Shown here in pieces: positions 9,216-22,825 of a DNA stretch of 64,000 nucleotides (position 1 is its first letter; every line of letters begins with the position of its first letter). Source of the DNA: Pseudomonas flexibilis (lineage in GTDB: Bacteria; Pseudomonadota; Gammaproteobacteria; Pseudomonadales; Pseudomonadaceae); contig NZ_JRUD01000008.1 in assembly GCF_000802425.1 (NCBI RefSeq), forward strand, positions 113,756 to 177,755. The letters run 5' to 3'. The notes under the pieces are model-generated. The model searched no databases, had not been told where the DNA came from, and saw only the letters and a program-made list of their open reading frames with translations. The translations under genes and the position numbers were made by a program.

Positions 9216-9824
9216 CTAGCGGCGCAGGGTAACGAAGGAGTCCGGCGCCACTCGCATGTCGATCCCGGCGTCGTACAGCAGATTGACCAGCTCGACCACC
9301 ATGATCGCGGTCAACCCCCAGATCTTGAAGTCGCCATAGCGGTAGCACGGCACGTACCAGGGCACGCCACGGTAGTCGATACGGTGAGTGGTTTCCGGCG
9401 GGTAATCGAGGAAGAACTCCAGCGGCACCTGGAACACCGCGGCGATCTCGGCGTCATTGGGCCGGTACTCGACGAAGTCGGGGACCAGCCCGACGATCGG
9501 GGTCACCTTGATGCCATGCAGCGACACCAGTGGGCTGAGGGGGCCGATCACCTCGACCAGGCCAGGCGGCAGGCCTACCTCCTCTTCCGCTTCGCGCAGC
9601 GCCGTATCGGCCAGACTCGGATCGCCCGGATCGCAGCGCCCGCCGGGAAAGGCCACCTCGCCGCCATGGGTGGACAGGTTGCTGGAACGCAGGGTGAGCA
9701 CCAGCTCCGGCTCCTCGTGCCGGGTGATGGGTACCAGCACGGCCGCCTCGGGATAACGCCTGTCTTCGCGCTCCAGGGGCCGCGGCGCGTAATTGCGGAT
9801 CCGCCGCAGCAGTTCGTCCTGCAT
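9216..9824 (-). CDS. Nudix hydrolase, CoA pyrophosphatase-like (NudL group)
   Basis: The 202-residue protein has a Nudix box in [25 protein letters not shown], with the catalytic REAEEE glutamates at about residues 78-83. The upstream [12 protein letters not shown] matches the CoA diphosphatase subgroup. It would hydrolyse CoA or related nucleotide diphosphate-linked compounds. It heads the operon that continues with the gamma-carbonic anhydrase gene after 23 bases. Confidence 0.88.
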   Translation of the reverse strand: MQDELLRRIRNYAPRPLEREDRRYPEAAVLVPITRHEEPELVLTLRSSNLSTHGGEVAFPGGRCDPGDPSLADTALREAEEEVGLPPGLVEVIGPLSPLVSLHGIKVTPIVGLVPDFVEYRPNDAEIAAVFQVPLEFFLDYPPETTHRIDYRGVPWYVPCYRYGDFKIWGLTAIMVVELVNLLYDAGIDMRVAPDSFVTLRR

Positions 9825-10098
9825 GATCGTTCTCGTCCTACATTCAGGGTCGCATCATGGCATGAAGAATGTCAGCCGCCCAAGACCCCGGCCCCGCCCA
9901 ACCCAGCCTGCCCCTGGCGGGTCGCCGGGCCTGCAGGTGCGACTCTGCGGCACGCCAGGGGTTCCTTGGTCGGAAGCGCCTTTCCCGACCATCGGGCGAT
10001 CCCTAGAATGCGGCTTCGTTACGTGGTGGCGGCCAGCGGCTGCCTGTCTTCCTGTAATTGCCGGTGGTCCTTCGTGATCGGTCGGGGGATATTGTTCG

Positions 10099-10602
10099 AT
10101 GCGCTGGATGCTTGCCGCCCTGTTTTTCTGCTGCGCATCGCTGGCCCACGCCAGCGCCAGCGGTTTCCTGAAGGAACCTCAGGTGGACAAGGTGCTGGTG
10201 CTCAAGTCCGAGCGCAGGCTGCACCTGATCAGTCGGGGCGAGACCCTGAAGAGTTACCGCGTATCGCTGGGCAAGCGGCCCGCCGGACACAAGCTGCGCG
10301 AAGGCGACAAGCGCACCCCGGAAGGCTTCTACTGGATCGACTGGCGCAAGACCAGCGACAAGTTCAACCTCTCCATGCACATCTCCTACCCCAACATCCG
10401 CGACCTGGCCCGCGCGCGCCGTGAGGGCGTCGAGCCCGGCGGCATGATCATGCTGCACGGCACACCCGTCGACGAGCACTATCCCGAGTGGTATTTCCAC
10501 AGCCTGGACTGGACGGACGGCTGCATCGCCCTGAGCAACGCCGACATGCAGGAAGTCTGGGAGCTGGTGGACGACGGCACGCTGATCGAGATTCGGCCGT
10601 AG
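10099..10602 (+). CDS. L,D-transpeptidase (YkuD domain) family protein
   Basis: The 167-residue protein starts with a signal peptide (MRWMLAALFFCCASLAHASA), so it acts in the periplasm. The YkuD catalytic motif is visible as MLHGTP followed by WTDGCIALSNADM, which holds the active cysteine at about residue 147. Such enzymes cross-link peptidoglycan 3-3 or attach proteins to it. It is monocistronic, and a REP-like repeat follows. Confidence 0.9.
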   Translation: MRWMLAALFFCCASLAHASASGFLKEPQVDKVLVLKSERRLHLISRGETLKSYRVSLGKRPAGHKLREGDKRTPEGFYWIDWRKTSDKFNLSMHISYPNIRDLARARREGVEPGGMIMLHGTPVDEHYPEWYFHSLDWTDGCIALSNADMQEVWELVDDGTLIEIRP

Positions 10603-10615
10603 CGAAGAAAATTCC

Positions 10616-10689
10616 TGTGGGAGCAGGCTTGTCCGCGAGCTTTTCCAGCACAGCGCACCCAGAAGCTCGCGAACAAGTTCGCCTCCCAC
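10616..10689. repeat. REP-like pair between convergent genes
   Basis: An arm reading TGTGGGAGCAGGCTTGTCCG...AGCTT (10616-10642) is imperfectly inverted at 10663-10689 (AAGCTCGCG...CTCCCAC). It is the same GGGAGC family as the element at 1409-1465, placed between two converging stops. Confidence 0.7.
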
Positions 10690-10706
10690 GGTCCGGGCTG
10701 TGCCCC

Positions 10707-12218
<1,512 letters not shown>

Positions 12219-12314
12219 CTACCCGCCGCGCCCGGCGGTGACTTTGGCCTACGGCGCGGTTCATAGGGTAGAATGCGCCGTTTCCACGCACCCCCTCCCG
12301 AGGCTGTTTCGACG

Positions 12315-15300
12315 ATGTTGATCCTGCGCGGCACTCCCGCCCTTTCCGCCTTCCGTCACGGCAAACTGCTCGAGCAACTGACCAGCAAGGTCCCGGCCGT
12401 CACCGGCCTGTATGCCGAGTTTGCCCACTTCGCCGATGTGACCGGCGAGCTGACCGGCGACGAGCAGTCCGTGCTGGACCGCCTGCTCAAGTACGGTCCG
12501 AGTGTCCCGGTGCAGGAACCCGCCGGACGTCTGTTCCTCACAGTGCCGCGCTTCGGCACCCTGTCGCCCTGGTCGAGCAAGGCCAGCGACATCGCTCGCA
12601 ACTGCGGCCTGGACAAGATCCAGCGTCTGGAGCGTGGTATCGCCTATTACGTGAGCGGCAGCCTGAGCGACGCCGATGTCGCGCAGGTCACTGCCCTGCT
12701 GCACGACCGCATGACGCAGACCGTGCTGCAACGCTTCGAGGACGCCGCCGCGCTGTTCAGCCATGCCCAGCCCAAGCCGCTGGTCGCCGTGGACGTGCTC
12801 GGCGGCGGTCGCGCCGCCCTGGAGCAGGCCAACCGCGACCTGGGCCTGGCCCTGGCCGAGGACGAGATCGACTACCTGGTGAAAAGCTTCACCGAGCTGG
12901 GCCGCAACCCGCACGACATCGAGCTGATGATGTTCGCCCAGGCGAACTCCGAGCACTGCCGCCACAAGATCTTCAATGCCAGCTGGGACATCGACGGCGA
13001 AAGCCAGGAAAAGTCCCTGTTCGGCATGATCAAGAACACCTACGAAATGAACCGTGAGGGCGTGCTGTCCGCCTACAAGGACAACGCCTCGGTGATCGTC
13101 GGCCACGTGGCCGGGCGTTTCTTCCCCGATCCGGAAAGCCGCGAGTACGCGCCGCACCGCGAGCCGGTGCACATCCTGATGAAGGTGGAAACCCACAACC
13201 ACCCGACCGCCATCGCGCCCTTCCCCGGCGCCTCCACCGGCTCGGGCGGCGAGATCCGCGACGAAGGCGCCACCGGCATCGGCTCCAAGCCCAAGGCCGG
13301 CCTGACCGGTTTCACCGTCTCCAACCTGAACATCCCCGGTTTCGTGCAGCCCTGGGAAACGCCCTACGGCAAGCCCGAGCGCATCGTCACCCCGCTGGAC
13401 ATCATGATCGAAGGCCCGCTGGGCGGCGCCGCGTTCAACAACGAGTTCGGCCGTCCGGCGCTGACCGGCTATTTCCGCACCTTCGAACAGGCCGTGGCGA
13501 CCCCGCGCGGCGAGGAAGTGCGCGGCTACCACAAGCCGATCATGCTGGCCGGCGGCCTGGGCAACATCCGCGAAGAGCACATCCAGAAGAAGGACATCTC
13601 GGTCGGCGGCAAGCTGATCGTGCTCGGCGGCCCGGCCATGCTCATCGGCCTGGGCGGCGGCGCGGCCTCCTCCATGGCCACCGGCGCCAGCGCCGCGGAC
13701 CTGGACTTCGCCTCGGTGCAGCGCGAGAACCCGGAAATGGAGCGCCGCTGCCAGGAGGTCATCGACCGCTGCTGGCAGCTCGGCGAGCGCAACCCGATCA
13801 AGTTCATCCACGACGTCGGCGCCGGCGGTCTGTCCAACGCCTTCCCGGAACTGGTCAACGACGCCGGGCGCGGCGGCCGCTTCGAGCTGCGCAACGTGCC
13901 CAACGACGAGCCGGGCATGAGCCCGCTGGAAATCTGGTGCAACGAGTCCCAGGAACGCTACGTGCTGTCCGTGGACGCCGAGGACCTGGAGCGCTTCGCC
14001 GCCATCTGCGAGCGCGAGCGCTGCCCGTTCGCCGTGGTCGGCGAGGCCACCGAGGAGCGCCAGCTGACCGTGGCCGACAGCCACTTCGGCAACAAGCCGG
14101 TGGACATGCCGCTCAACGTGCTGCTCGGCAAGCCGCCACGCATGCACCGCAGCGCCAGCCGCGAAGCGGCGCTGGGCGATGACTTCGCCGCCGAGAAGAT
14201 CGAACTGGGCGAGGCCATCTCCCGCGTGCTGCGTCACCCGGCGGTGGCCAGCAAGAGCTTCCTGATCACCATCGGCGACCGCTCCATCACCGGCCTGGTG
14301 GCCCGCGACCAGATGGTCGGCCCCTGGCAGGTGCCGGTCGCCGACTGCGCCGTGACCGCCACCAGCTTCGACGTCTACACCGGCGAAGCCATGGCCATGG
14401 GCGAGCGCACCCCGCTGGCCCTGCTGGACGCCCCGGCGTCCGGCCGCATGGCCATCGGCGAGACCCTCACCAACCTGGCCGCCTCGCGCATCGCCAAGCT
14501 GGGCGACATCAAGCTGTCCGCCAACTGGATGGCCGCCGCCGGCCACCCGGGCGAGGACGCGCGCCTGTACGACACCGTCAAGGCCGTCGGCATGGAACTG
14601 TGCCCGGCGCTGGGCATCACCATCCCGGTGGGCAAGGACTCCATGTCCATGAAGACCCGCTGGCAGGAGGGCGACACCGAGAAGAGCGTCACCTCGCCGC
14701 TGTCGCTGATCGTCACCGGCTTCGCCCCGGTGGCCGATATCCGCAAGACCCTGACCCCGCAGCTGCGCCTGGACCAGGGCGACAGCCAGCTGTTGCTGAT
14801 CGACCTCGGTCGTGGCCAGAACCGCATGGGCGCCTCCATCCTCGCCCAGGTGTACGGCCAGATCGGCCGCCAGGCGCCGGACGTGGACAACGCCGCCGAC
14901 CTCAAGGCGTTCTTCGATACCGTGCAGAGCCTGAACCAGGACGACCGCCTGCTGGCCTACCATGACCGTTCCGACGGCGGCCTGCTGACAACCCTGGTGG
15001 AAATGGCCTTCGCCGGGCACTGCGGCCTGGATGTTCAACTGGACGCGCTGGCCACTTCCCGCGAGGCGCTGGCCGCCGCCCTGTTCAACGAGGAGCTGGG
15101 TGCGGTGATCCAGGTTCGCCAGGCCGACAGCGCCGAGGTGCTGGCGCGCTTCGCCGCCGCCGGGCTGGGCGACTGCGTCCATCTGATCGGTCAGCCGGTG
15201 ACGGGCAGCGACGTGCTGCTGAGCTTCGCCGGCGCGCCGGTGTTCCGCGAACAGCGCCGCGTGCTGCAGCGCCAGTGGGCGGAAACCAGCTGGCAGATCC

Positions 15301-16211
15301 AGCGCCTGCGCGACAACGCCGAGTGTGCCGATCAGGAGTTCGACCTGCTGCTCGACGAGCAGAACCCGGGCCTGCACGCCAAGCTGAGCTTCGACGTCAA
15401 CGAGGATGTCGCCGCGCCCTACATCGCCAAGGGCGTGCGCCCGCGCATGGCGATCCTGCGCGAGCAGGGCGTCAACGGCCAGACCGAAATGGCCGCCGCC
15501 TTCCACCGCGCGGGCTTCGCGGTGGTCGACGTGCATATGAGCGACATCATCGCCGGCCGCGTCAGCCTGGAAGACTTCAAGGGCCTGGTGGCCTGCGGCG
15601 GCTTCTCCTACGGCGACGTGCTGGGCGCTGGCGAGGGCTGGGCCAAGTCGATCCTGTTCAACGCCCGCGCCCGCGACAACTTCAGCGCCTTCTTCGAGCG
15701 CCAGGACAGCTTCGCCCTGGGCGTGTGCAACGGCTGCCAGATGATGAGCAACCTGCACGAGCTGATTCCCGGCACCGAGAACTGGCCGCACTTCGTGCGC
15801 AACCGCTCCGAGCAGTTCGAAGCGCGCGTGGCGATGGTGCAGGTGCAGGAATCGCCGTCGATCTTCCTGCAAGGCATGGCCGGTTCGCGCCTGCCGATCG
15901 CTATCGCCCACGGCGAAGGACACGCAGAGTTCGAAAGCGAGGAGGCCCTGCTGCAGGCCGACCTGTCCGGCACCGTGGCGCTGCGCTATGTGGACAACCA
16001 CGGCAAGGTCACCGAGGCCTATCCGGCCAACCCGAACAGCTCTCCGCGTGGCATCACCGGTCTGTGCAGCCGCGACGGCCGCGTGACCATCATGATGCCG
16101 CACCCGGAGCGCGTGTTCCGCGCCGTGCAGAACAGCTGGCGTCCGGATGACTGGCAGGAAGATGCCGGCTGGATGCGCATGTTCCGCAACGCGCGGGTGT
16201 GGGTGGGCTGA
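12315..16211 (+). CDS. purL: Phosphoribosylformylglycinamidine synthase
   Basis: PurL converts FGAR and glutamine to FGAM in purine synthesis. The 1298-residue protein is the large single-chain type. It has an N-terminal PurS-like region, two AIRS-type halves (including [20 protein letters not shown] near 290 and GKDSMSMKT near 775) and a C-terminal class I glutaminase with the nucleophile in GVCNGCQMM and the His-Glu pair in HPERVFR. I use the ATG giving [13 protein letters not shown]. The gene stands alone and ends at a strong terminator. Confidence 0.98.
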   Translation: MLILRGTPALSAFRHGKLLEQLTSKVPAVTGLYAEFAHFADVTGELTGDEQSVLDRLLKYGPSVPVQEPAGRLFLTVPRFGTLSPWSSKASDIARNCGLDKIQRLERGIAYYVSGSLSDADVAQVTALLHDRMTQTVLQRFEDAAALFSHAQPKPLVAVDVLGGGRAALEQANRDLGLALAEDEIDYLVKSFTELGRNPHDIELMMFAQANSEHCRHKIFNASWDIDGESQEKSLFGMIKNTYEMNREGVLSAYKDNASVIVGHVAGRFFPDPESREYAPHREPVHILMKVETHNHPTAIAPFPGASTGSGGEIRDEGATGIGSKPKAGLTGFTVSNLNIPGFVQPWETPYGKPERIVTPLDIMIEGPLGGAAFNNEFGRPALTGYFRTFEQAVATPRGEEVRGYHKPIMLAGGLGNIREEHIQKKDISVGGKLIVLGGPAMLIGLGGGAASSMATGASAADLDFASVQRENPEMERRCQEVIDRCWQLGERNPIKFIHDVGAGGLSNAFPELVNDAGRGGRFELRNVPNDEPGMSPLEIWCNESQERYVLSVDAEDLERFAAICERERCPFAVVGEATEERQLTVADSHFGNKPVDMPLNVLLGKPPRMHRSASREAALGDDFAAEKIELGEAISRVLRHPAVASKSFLITIGDRSITGLVARDQMVGPWQVPVADCAVTATSFDVYTGEAMAMGERTPLALLDAPASGRMAIGETLTNLAASRIAKLGDIKLSANWMAAAGHPGEDARLYDTVKAVGMELCPALGITIPVGKDSMSMKTRWQEGDTEKSVTSPLSLIVTGFAPVADIRKTLTPQLRLDQGDSQLLLIDLGRGQNRMGASILAQVYGQIGRQAPDVDNAADLKAFFDTVQSLNQDDRLLAYHDRSDGGLLTTLVEMAFAGHCGLDVQLDALATSREALAAALFNEELGAVIQVRQADSAEVLARFAAAGLGDCVHLIGQPVTGSDVLLSFAGAPVFREQRRVLQRQWAETSWQIQRLRDNAECADQEFDLLLDEQNPGLHAKLSFDVNEDVAAPYIAKGVRPRMAILREQGVNGQTEMAAAFHRAGFAVVDVHMSDIIAGRVSLEDFKGLVACGGFSYGDVLGAGEGWAKSILFNARARDNFSAFFERQDSFALGVCNGCQMMSNLHELIPGTENWPHFVRNRSEQFEARVAMVQVQESPSIFLQGMAGSRLPIAIAHGEGHAEFESEEALLQADLSGTVALRYVDNHGKVTEAYPANPNSSPRGITGLCSRDGRVTIMMPHPERVFRAVQNSWRPDDWQEDAGWMRMFRNARVWVG

Positions 16212-16229
16212 TCCAGCACGCGCGTGTCA

Positions 16230-16260
16230 CGAAAAGGCCATATCCTCGGATATGGCCTTT
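16230..16260 (+). terminator. Terminator of purL
   Basis: A perfect 14-base stem (AAAAGGCCATATCC / GGATATGGCCTTTT) with a two-base loop and a T-run lies 18 bases after the purL stop. Confidence 0.92.
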
Positions 16261-16281
16261 TTGCATCTGGAGGAACCCTGC

Positions 16282-16593
16282 ATGTTCAAGCTCTGCTTCT
16301 TCGTCCCCGACAGCCACCTGGAAAGCGTGAAGAGCGCGCTGTTCGAGGCTGGCGCAGGGCGTATCGGCCTCTACGACCAGTGCTGCTGGCAGGTGCTCGG
16401 TCACGGCCAGTTCCGCCCGCTGCCGGGCAGCGAGCCACATCTTGGTAGCACCGGCGCGCTGGAATGCCTGGAGGAATGGAAGGTGGAGCTGGTGGTCGAG
16501 GCGCATCGCATCCAGGCAGTCGTCGCCGCCCTCAAGGCCGCCCACCCCTACGAGACGCCTGCCTACGAGGTGTACCGGCTGGAGGCGTTCTAG
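16282..16593 (+). CDS. Small NIF3/YqfO-domain protein, 103 aa
   Basis: This is a single-domain protein starting MFKLCFFVPDSHLESVK. It corresponds to the PII/CutA-like insert domain of NIF3/YqfO proteins, with the typical ending HPYETPAYEVYRL. A good Shine-Dalgarno sequence (GGAGGA) lies eight bases upstream and decides the start. Its function is unknown; related folds bind metal or small ligands. It sits just behind the purL terminator and so is probably transcribed separately. Confidence 0.85.
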   Translation: MFKLCFFVPDSHLESVKSALFEAGAGRIGLYDQCCWQVLGHGQFRPLPGSEPHLGSTGALECLEEWKVELVVEAHRIQAVVAALKAAHPYETPAYEVYRLEAF

Positions 16594-16743
16594 GGTTGAA
16601 ACGCCCCGGCTCCTTCCGTACCAGGCGACAAAACATCGATTGATTCGATTCTTATCAGGCACTTTTTGCGCTTATCAATCGAGCCAGCCGAGAGGATCAT
16701 GGCACCATCGCTTCAGCGGAAGCCCCTTTCAGGAGAGATCGCC

Positions 16744-17442
16744 ATGATCGAAGTACGCCCCTTCGCCAGTCTCGGCGCCGCCAACCACGGCTGGCTGAAT
16801 GCCAAGCACCATTTCTCCTTCGCCGAGTACCACGACCCGCAGCGGGTGCACTGGGGCCGGCTGCGCGTGTGGAATGACGACACCATCGCGCCGCACAGCG
16901 GTTTCCCGCCGCATCCGCACCACGACATGGAGATCATTACCTACGTGCGTGAAGGCGCGATCAGCCACCAGGACAGCCTGGGGAACAAGGGTCGCACCGA
17001 AGCCGGCGATGTGCAGGTGATGAGCGCCGGCAGCGGCATCACCCACAGCGAGTACAACCTGGAAAGCGTCACCACGCGTATCTTCCAGATCTGGATCATG
17101 CCGGAGCAGCGTGGCGGCCAGCCGAGCTGGGGCACCCGCCCGTTCCCGAAGGGCGAGCGCAGCGGCGCCTTCGTCACCCTGGCCAGCGGCCTGGGAGACG
17201 CCGACGCCCTGCCGATCCGCGCCAACGGCCGCCTGGCCGCCGCGACGCTGAATGCCGGCCAGGCCACCGACTACGCCTTCGCCGAAGGGCGCAAGGGCTA
17301 CCTGGTCGCGGCCAAGGGGCGCTTCAAGGTCAACGGCATCGAAGCAGCCGCGGGTGACGGCGTGGCCATCAAGGACGAGGCGCAGATCCGCGTCGAGGCG
17401 CTGGATGACGACACGGAGGTGGTGCTGGTAGACGTGGCGTAG
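16744..17442 (+). CDS. Pirin family protein
   Basis: The 232-residue bicupin has the pirin N-terminal cupin with metal-ligand residues in PHPHHDMEIITYV (about 57-69) and GITHSEYN (about 98-105). Pirins include quercetin dioxygenases and redox-linked regulators; the role here is not known. The start has GGAGAG nine bases upstream. The TAG stop codon is part of a GTAGGGTGGA palindromic element that runs to the convergent DUF488 gene. Confidence 0.92.
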   Translation: MIEVRPFASLGAANHGWLNAKHHFSFAEYHDPQRVHWGRLRVWNDDTIAPHSGFPPHPHHDMEIITYVREGAISHQDSLGNKGRTEAGDVQVMSAGSGITHSEYNLESVTTRIFQIWIMPEQRGGQPSWGTRPFPKGERSGAFVTLASGLGDADALPIRANGRLAAATLNAGQATDYAFAEGRKGYLVAAKGRFKVNGIEAAAGDGVAIKDEAQIRVEALDDDTEVVLVDVA

Positions 17443-17532
17443 GGTGGATCGCGCTTCACCGATCCACCACGCGCGCCGCCAGGCGCGCCGTAGCGGCGCG
17501 GTGGTGGACAGGAACTGCGCTGTCCACCCTAC
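17439..17532. repeat. GTAGGGTGGA palindromic element between pirin and DUF488 genes
   Basis: The outer ends are GTAGGGTGGA (17439-17448) and TCCACCCTAC (inverted, up to 17532). Inner hairpins include GGTGGAT/ATCCACC and GTGGACAG/CTGTCCAC. The TAG of each end serves as the stop codon of the gene reading into it (17440-17442 on plus, 17529-17531 on minus). Related copies occur at 58671-58754, 60964-60991 and 63804-63868. Confidence 0.8.
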
Positions 17533-17933
17533 GTCTGTCCGACCTCCCCCGCATAGCAGGGCGGCGAACTGCCCGGCGCCTGGCGCTCCAGCTCGTCCTC
17601 CAGGAACTCCGCCAGCACCACGGCGTTGTTGTGCCGTTCGTCCTTCGCAGCGTACAGCAGCGTCAGCGTGCCCCGGCCGGCCGGCTCCAGCAGCGGCCAC
17701 CAATGTTCCGGATGTGCCGCCAGCTCCCGTCGATAGGCATCACGGAATTCACCAAAGCGTTCCGGAGAATGACCGAACGCCTTGCGCAGATCCGCGCTGG
17801 GCGCCAGCGCCGGCAGCCAGTCGTCATGCGCCAGCGCCTCCTTGCGCACACCCCTCGGCCACAGCCGGTCCACCAGTATCCGGCGCCCGTCTTGCGGGCT
17901 CGCCGTGTCATACACTCGCTTGCAGGCGATCAT
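17529..17933 (-). CDS. DUF488 family protein (YeaO-like)
   Basis: The 134-residue protein has the DUF488 signature RVYD...GRRILVDRLWPRG at about residues 6-27, followed by LLYAAKDERHNNAVVL. It is soluble and cytoplasmic, and its biochemical role is unknown. The gene converges on the pirin gene and takes its stop codon from the shared palindromic element. The last residues (AGEVGQT) may therefore be shaped by that insertion. Confidence 0.88.
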   Translation of the reverse strand: MIACKRVYDTASPQDGRRILVDRLWPRGVRKEALAHDDWLPALAPSADLRKAFGHSPERFGEFRDAYRRELAAHPEHWWPLLEPAGRGTLTLLYAAKDERHNNAVVLAEFLEDELERQAPGSSPPCYAGEVGQT

Positions 17934-18001
17934 GCGTGCCCCCTTGTTCCCGTCGAGGCGGCTGGTTAACGTGACGCCCCCTGACCTTACGGAGAATGCC
18001 C

Positions 18002-18646
18002 ATGCCCCGCCTTCGCGTCCTGTGCTACGGGCTTCTGCCCTTGCTACTTGGTTGCCAGTCGCTGTCCGGCGAGTCCGAGGATTTCGTACCGGTGCAACGA
18101 CTGATGGGTGAGCTGAGTGTTGACCAGGGACGGCTGCGACTCCAGCCCTGCGGTGGCGGCCGGCAGCTCGATGTGCAGGATGCCGGCTCGTTGGGATTGC
18201 TGCGCGAAGCCGAGCAGATGCTCGGCGGGAGCGCCGGACGGCTGTTTGCCGATCTGGCCGGCAACGACCTGGGTGACAAACTGCAGGCGACCCGCCTGTA
18301 CCGCCTGCAGGCGGAAGGCCAGGGCTGCCAGGACGCAGACTTCGGGCGGCTGATAGCCCGCGCCAGCGGCAACGAGCCCTTCTGGAGCGTGTCCATCTCG
18401 GCCAAGGGGCTGATCCTGCAACGCCCCGGCGAGGAGCCGCTGGCCGTGCCCTACCTGGAGGAACAGCTGCCGGAAGGCCGTCTGTACTTCTCCAGCGAGG
18501 CCAATGGTCACAGCCTCAGCCTGTGGCTGGCGCCGCAGCGCTGCCAGGACGACATGAGCGGCGCGCTACGCCACCTGAGCGCCGAGCTGCGCCTGGACGG
18601 CCAGCGCCTGACCGGCTGCGCCTACCTGGGCGGCGCGCGGCAATAA
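18002..18646 (+). CDS. Putative lipoprotein, 214 aa
   Basis: A short signal peptide ends in the lipobox LLLGC, so the mature protein is probably anchored in a membrane facing the periplasm. The C-terminal half (from ASGNEPFWSVSISAKGLIL, about residues 120-138) resembles the conserved C-terminal domain of COG3650-type uncharacterised proteins. I chose the second of two close ATGs because GGAGA lies six bases before it. The function is unknown. A repeat hairpin follows the stop. Confidence 0.8.
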   Translation: MPRLRVLCYGLLPLLLGCQSLSGESEDFVPVQRLMGELSVDQGRLRLQPCGGGRQLDVQDAGSLGLLREAEQMLGGSAGRLFADLAGNDLGDKLQATRLYRLQAEGQGCQDADFGRLIARASGNEPFWSVSISAKGLILQRPGEEPLAVPYLEEQLPEGRLYFSSEANGHSLSLWLAPQRCQDDMSGALRHLSAELRLDGQRLTGCAYLGGARQ

Positions 18647-18648
18647 AA

Positions 18649-18693
18649 GGGTGCCTTGGGAGCGGACTTATCCGCGAGTTTCTCCCGGCACCC
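18649..18693. repeat. REP-like hairpin after the lipoprotein gene
   Basis: GGGTGCC (18649-18655) pairs with GGCACCC (18687-18693). Inside lies the REP core GGGAG...CGGACTTATCCGCGAG...CTCCC. It sits between convergent genes and may also act as a transcription stop. Confidence 0.6.
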
Positions 18694-18708
18694 CGAACAG
18701 ACTTTCCG

Positions 18709-20079
18709 CTACACCACCTCAATGGCAGCCATCAGGCCGGTTTCCATGTGGTCGATGACATGGCAGTGGAACATCCAGGTACCCGGGTTATCCGCCACCA
18801 GCGCTACCCGGGCGGTTTCGTTCTTGCCCAGCAGGTAGGTATCGGTGAAATAGGGCTCGATGCGCTTGCGATCGGAGGACAGCACCTTGAAGGTCATGCC
18901 GTGCAGGTGAACCGGGTGCTGGTACTGGCTGACGTTGCGCAGCTCAAAGATGTAGTGCCCGTTCCGCTTCAGCGTGGCGATTGGCCGCTCCATGCAGCTG
19001 TTGTCGCTGATGTTCCAGGCCTGCCCGTTGATCTGCCAGAAGGTGAACGGCCCACCCTGCTCGGCATTCGTCGAGAGCGCGCCCGCCCATTCGAAGTTGA
19101 AGCGCAGCGTCTCGGCGCGGGCCAGGTCCGGCTCGGCAAGCGGATTGGCCGGCAACGCCGGCGGCCAGTCACCCGGCGCTTCGCTGGAGGCCACGCTTTT
19201 CAGCGTGGCCAGGCGCAGCGGACCGTTGCGCACCGGCAGCTCGGTGCCGGCGGACGGCACGCGGATGGCCAGATCGATGCGCATGCCCGGCCCCAGCCAG
19301 TAATCCTTGCCCAGCGGGCGTGGCGGGATCGGGTTGCCATCCAGCGCGTAGATGCGTACCTCGGCGCCCGGCAGGGCCAGCCGGTAGGTATGGGTATTGT
19401 CGAGGTTGAGCAGGCGCAAGCGCACCACCTGGCCAGCCGGCAGTTCCAGTGTCGGGTTGTGACTGCCGTTCACCGTGGACAGGATGCCCGGCGTGCCGCC
19501 GCGCGCCGCTTCGCGCGGCACGCTGAAGGCGGTGAACGCCCCCTGCGGGTCCACATGCCAGTGCTTGATGCTCAGCGTGCGCTCATGACGGAAACCACTG
19601 GGTTCACGCTCCTCGACGATGACCGGCCCCACCAGGCCGCGCCCCAGCTGTTCGCCGCTGGCGGTGTGTGGGTGGTACCAGAAGGTGCCGGCATCCGGGC
19701 AGAGGAAGTCGTAGTCGAAATGCTCACCAGGCAGCACCGGCAGCTGCGATAGGTAGGGCACGCCGTCCATTTCCAGCGGGATGCGCAGGCCATGCCAGTG
19801 GATGGTGGTCGGCTCCGGCAGGCGATTGATGAAGCGTACCCGCAGGCGCTCGCCCTGCCGGCAGCGCAGCTCGACGCCAGGCACCTGCCCGCCGTAGGCC
19901 CAGGCGGTCGTGGTGAAGCCGGGCACCAGCTCCACATCCAGCGGGGCGGCGATCAGCTCGTAATCATGGGTGGTGACGTGCCGCGGCCGACCCAGCCAAT
20001 AGCGCGCGCCGCCGGCGCCGATACCCAGCACCCCCAGCGCCGCAAGCCCAGTCAACACCTGACGACGGCTGACACCCAT
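18709..20079 (-). CDS. Multicopper oxidase, Tat-exported
   Basis: The 456-residue protein has a twin-arginine signal (SRRQVLTG, about residues 4-11), so it is folded before export to the periplasm. All four copper-ligand motifs are present: HWHGL, WYHPHT, HPVHLHGM and HCHVIDHMETGLM, the last including the type 1 copper methionine. Such enzymes oxidise phenols or metal ions (copper, iron) with O2. The substrate cannot be assigned, because no copper-resistance genes lie nearby. A gene of this kind near guaA is usual in Pseudomonas. Confidence 0.92.
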   Translation of the reverse strand: MGVSRRQVLTGLAALGVLGIGAGGARYWLGRPRHVTTHDYELIAAPLDVELVPGFTTTAWAYGGQVPGVELRCRQGERLRVRFINRLPEPTTIHWHGLRIPLEMDGVPYLSQLPVLPGEHFDYDFLCPDAGTFWYHPHTASGEQLGRGLVGPVIVEEREPSGFRHERTLSIKHWHVDPQGAFTAFSVPREAARGGTPGILSTVNGSHNPTLELPAGQVVRLRLLNLDNTHTYRLALPGAEVRIYALDGNPIPPRPLGKDYWLGPGMRIDLAIRVPSAGTELPVRNGPLRLATLKSVASSEAPGDWPPALPANPLAEPDLARAETLRFNFEWAGALSTNAEQGGPFTFWQINGQAWNISDNSCMERPIATLKRNGHYIFELRNVSQYQHPVHLHGMTFKVLSSDRKRIEPYFTDTYLLGKNETARVALVADNPGTWMFHCHVIDHMETGLMAAIEVV

Positions 20080-20179
20080 CGCTGTTACTCCTGACCGTCA
20101 AAAGATGAGAGATCTTCTCACTTGTTAAGGGGTCAGGGCGAGCGCCGCGATGCGCGGGCTTCGCGACAAAATGTCTCGC

Positions 20180-22132
<1,953 letters not shown>

Positions 22133-22204
22133 AACCGAATCTCCTGATCATCTCGCCGCTACAAGACGACCTCGGGGAAAAGGAGAAGGTTCTGAAACGG
22201 CAAC

Positions 22205-22232
22205 GTACAGGGCAGCCCAGGCTGCCCTGTAC
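22205..22232. terminator. Perfect hairpin between the ohr group and betT
   Basis: GTACAGGGCAGCC / GGCTGCCCTGTAC forms a 13-base stem with a two-base loop, 24 bases after the truncated hydrolase remnant. It lacks a U-run, so it is either a terminator for the ohr transcript or an mRNA end-protecting hairpin. Confidence 0.5.
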
Positions 22233-22256
22233 CAACACCGACCTCGGCCAGCCGAC

Positions 22257-22343
22257 CTAGTGCTGAATGACGTTTCGTGCCCCCCAGTCCTTGTAGAGAT
22301 GCACGCCATCGGGGGTGGCGATGTAGTTGGCAGAGTGGGTCAT
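22257..22343 (-). pseudogene. Alpha/beta hydrolase (haloperoxidase-like), N-terminal remnant
   Basis: A 28-residue frame starts MTHSANYIATPDGVHLYKDWG and ends ARNVIQH before a stop. The DGV.LYKDWG segment is the normal beginning of non-heme chloroperoxidase-like hydrolases, which continue for about 250 further residues including HGWP. Everything after the first strand is missing here. It lies 25 bases behind ohr on the same strand, so it was probably the second gene of an ohr operon. Confidence 0.75.
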
Positions 22344-22368
22344 GTGGACACCTCGAGAGGTGGAGAGA

Positions 22369-22797
22369 TCAGTCCGCAACAACCAGTGAAACATCGATGT
22401 TCCCGCGGGTCGCGTTCGAGTAGGGGCACACGATGTGGGCCTGGTTGACCAGATCATCCAGTACGGCCCGCTCCACGCCGGGGGCACTGATCCGCAGCGT
22501 CACTTCGATGCCGAACCCGGTGGGAATCTGCCCGATGCCCACCTTGGCGGTGACCTGCGTGTCGGCCGGCAGGGTCTGCTTCTGGCGGGACGCGACGAAC
22601 TTCAGGGCGCCCAGGAAGCAGGCGGAATAACCGGCGGCAAACAGCTGTTCCGGATTGGTGCCGCTGCCGCCTGCGCCGCCCAGCTCCCTGGGTGTGGCCA
22701 GCTGAACGGACAGGACGCCATCGGACGACGTGGCCTTGCCGTCACGGCCACCGGTGGCGGTAGCTGTTGCTTCATAAAGAACTTTGGCGATGGACAT
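22369..22797 (-). CDS. ohr: Organic hydroperoxide resistance protein (Ohr/OsmC family)
   Basis: Ohr reduces organic peroxides with a reactive cysteine pair recycled by lipoylated proteins. The 142-residue protein has the two cysteines in [15 protein letters not shown] (about Cys60) and [13 protein letters not shown] (about Cys124), together with the TATGGRDG N-terminal motif. I use the ATG giving [12 protein letters not shown]; the longer frame is non-coding. No ohrR is adjacent. Both neighbouring genes are truncated remnants. Confidence 0.95.
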   Translation of the reverse strand: MSIAKVLYEATATATGGRDGKATSSDGVLSVQLATPRELGGAGGSGTNPEQLFAAGYSACFLGALKFVASRQKQTLPADTQVTAKVGIGQIPTGFGIEVTLRISAPGVERAVLDDLVNQAHIVCPYSNATRGNIDVSLVVAD

Positions 22798-22825
22798 GGG
22801 ATGTTCCTCTGATGACGTGGCGTGA

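Noticed and set aside
12261..16103. A 1280-residue open frame on the minus strand opposite purL
   Set aside because: It is the mirror of a highly GC-rich coding strand, is rich in His, Gln, Ala and Gly without motifs, and purL is unmistakable on the other strand.
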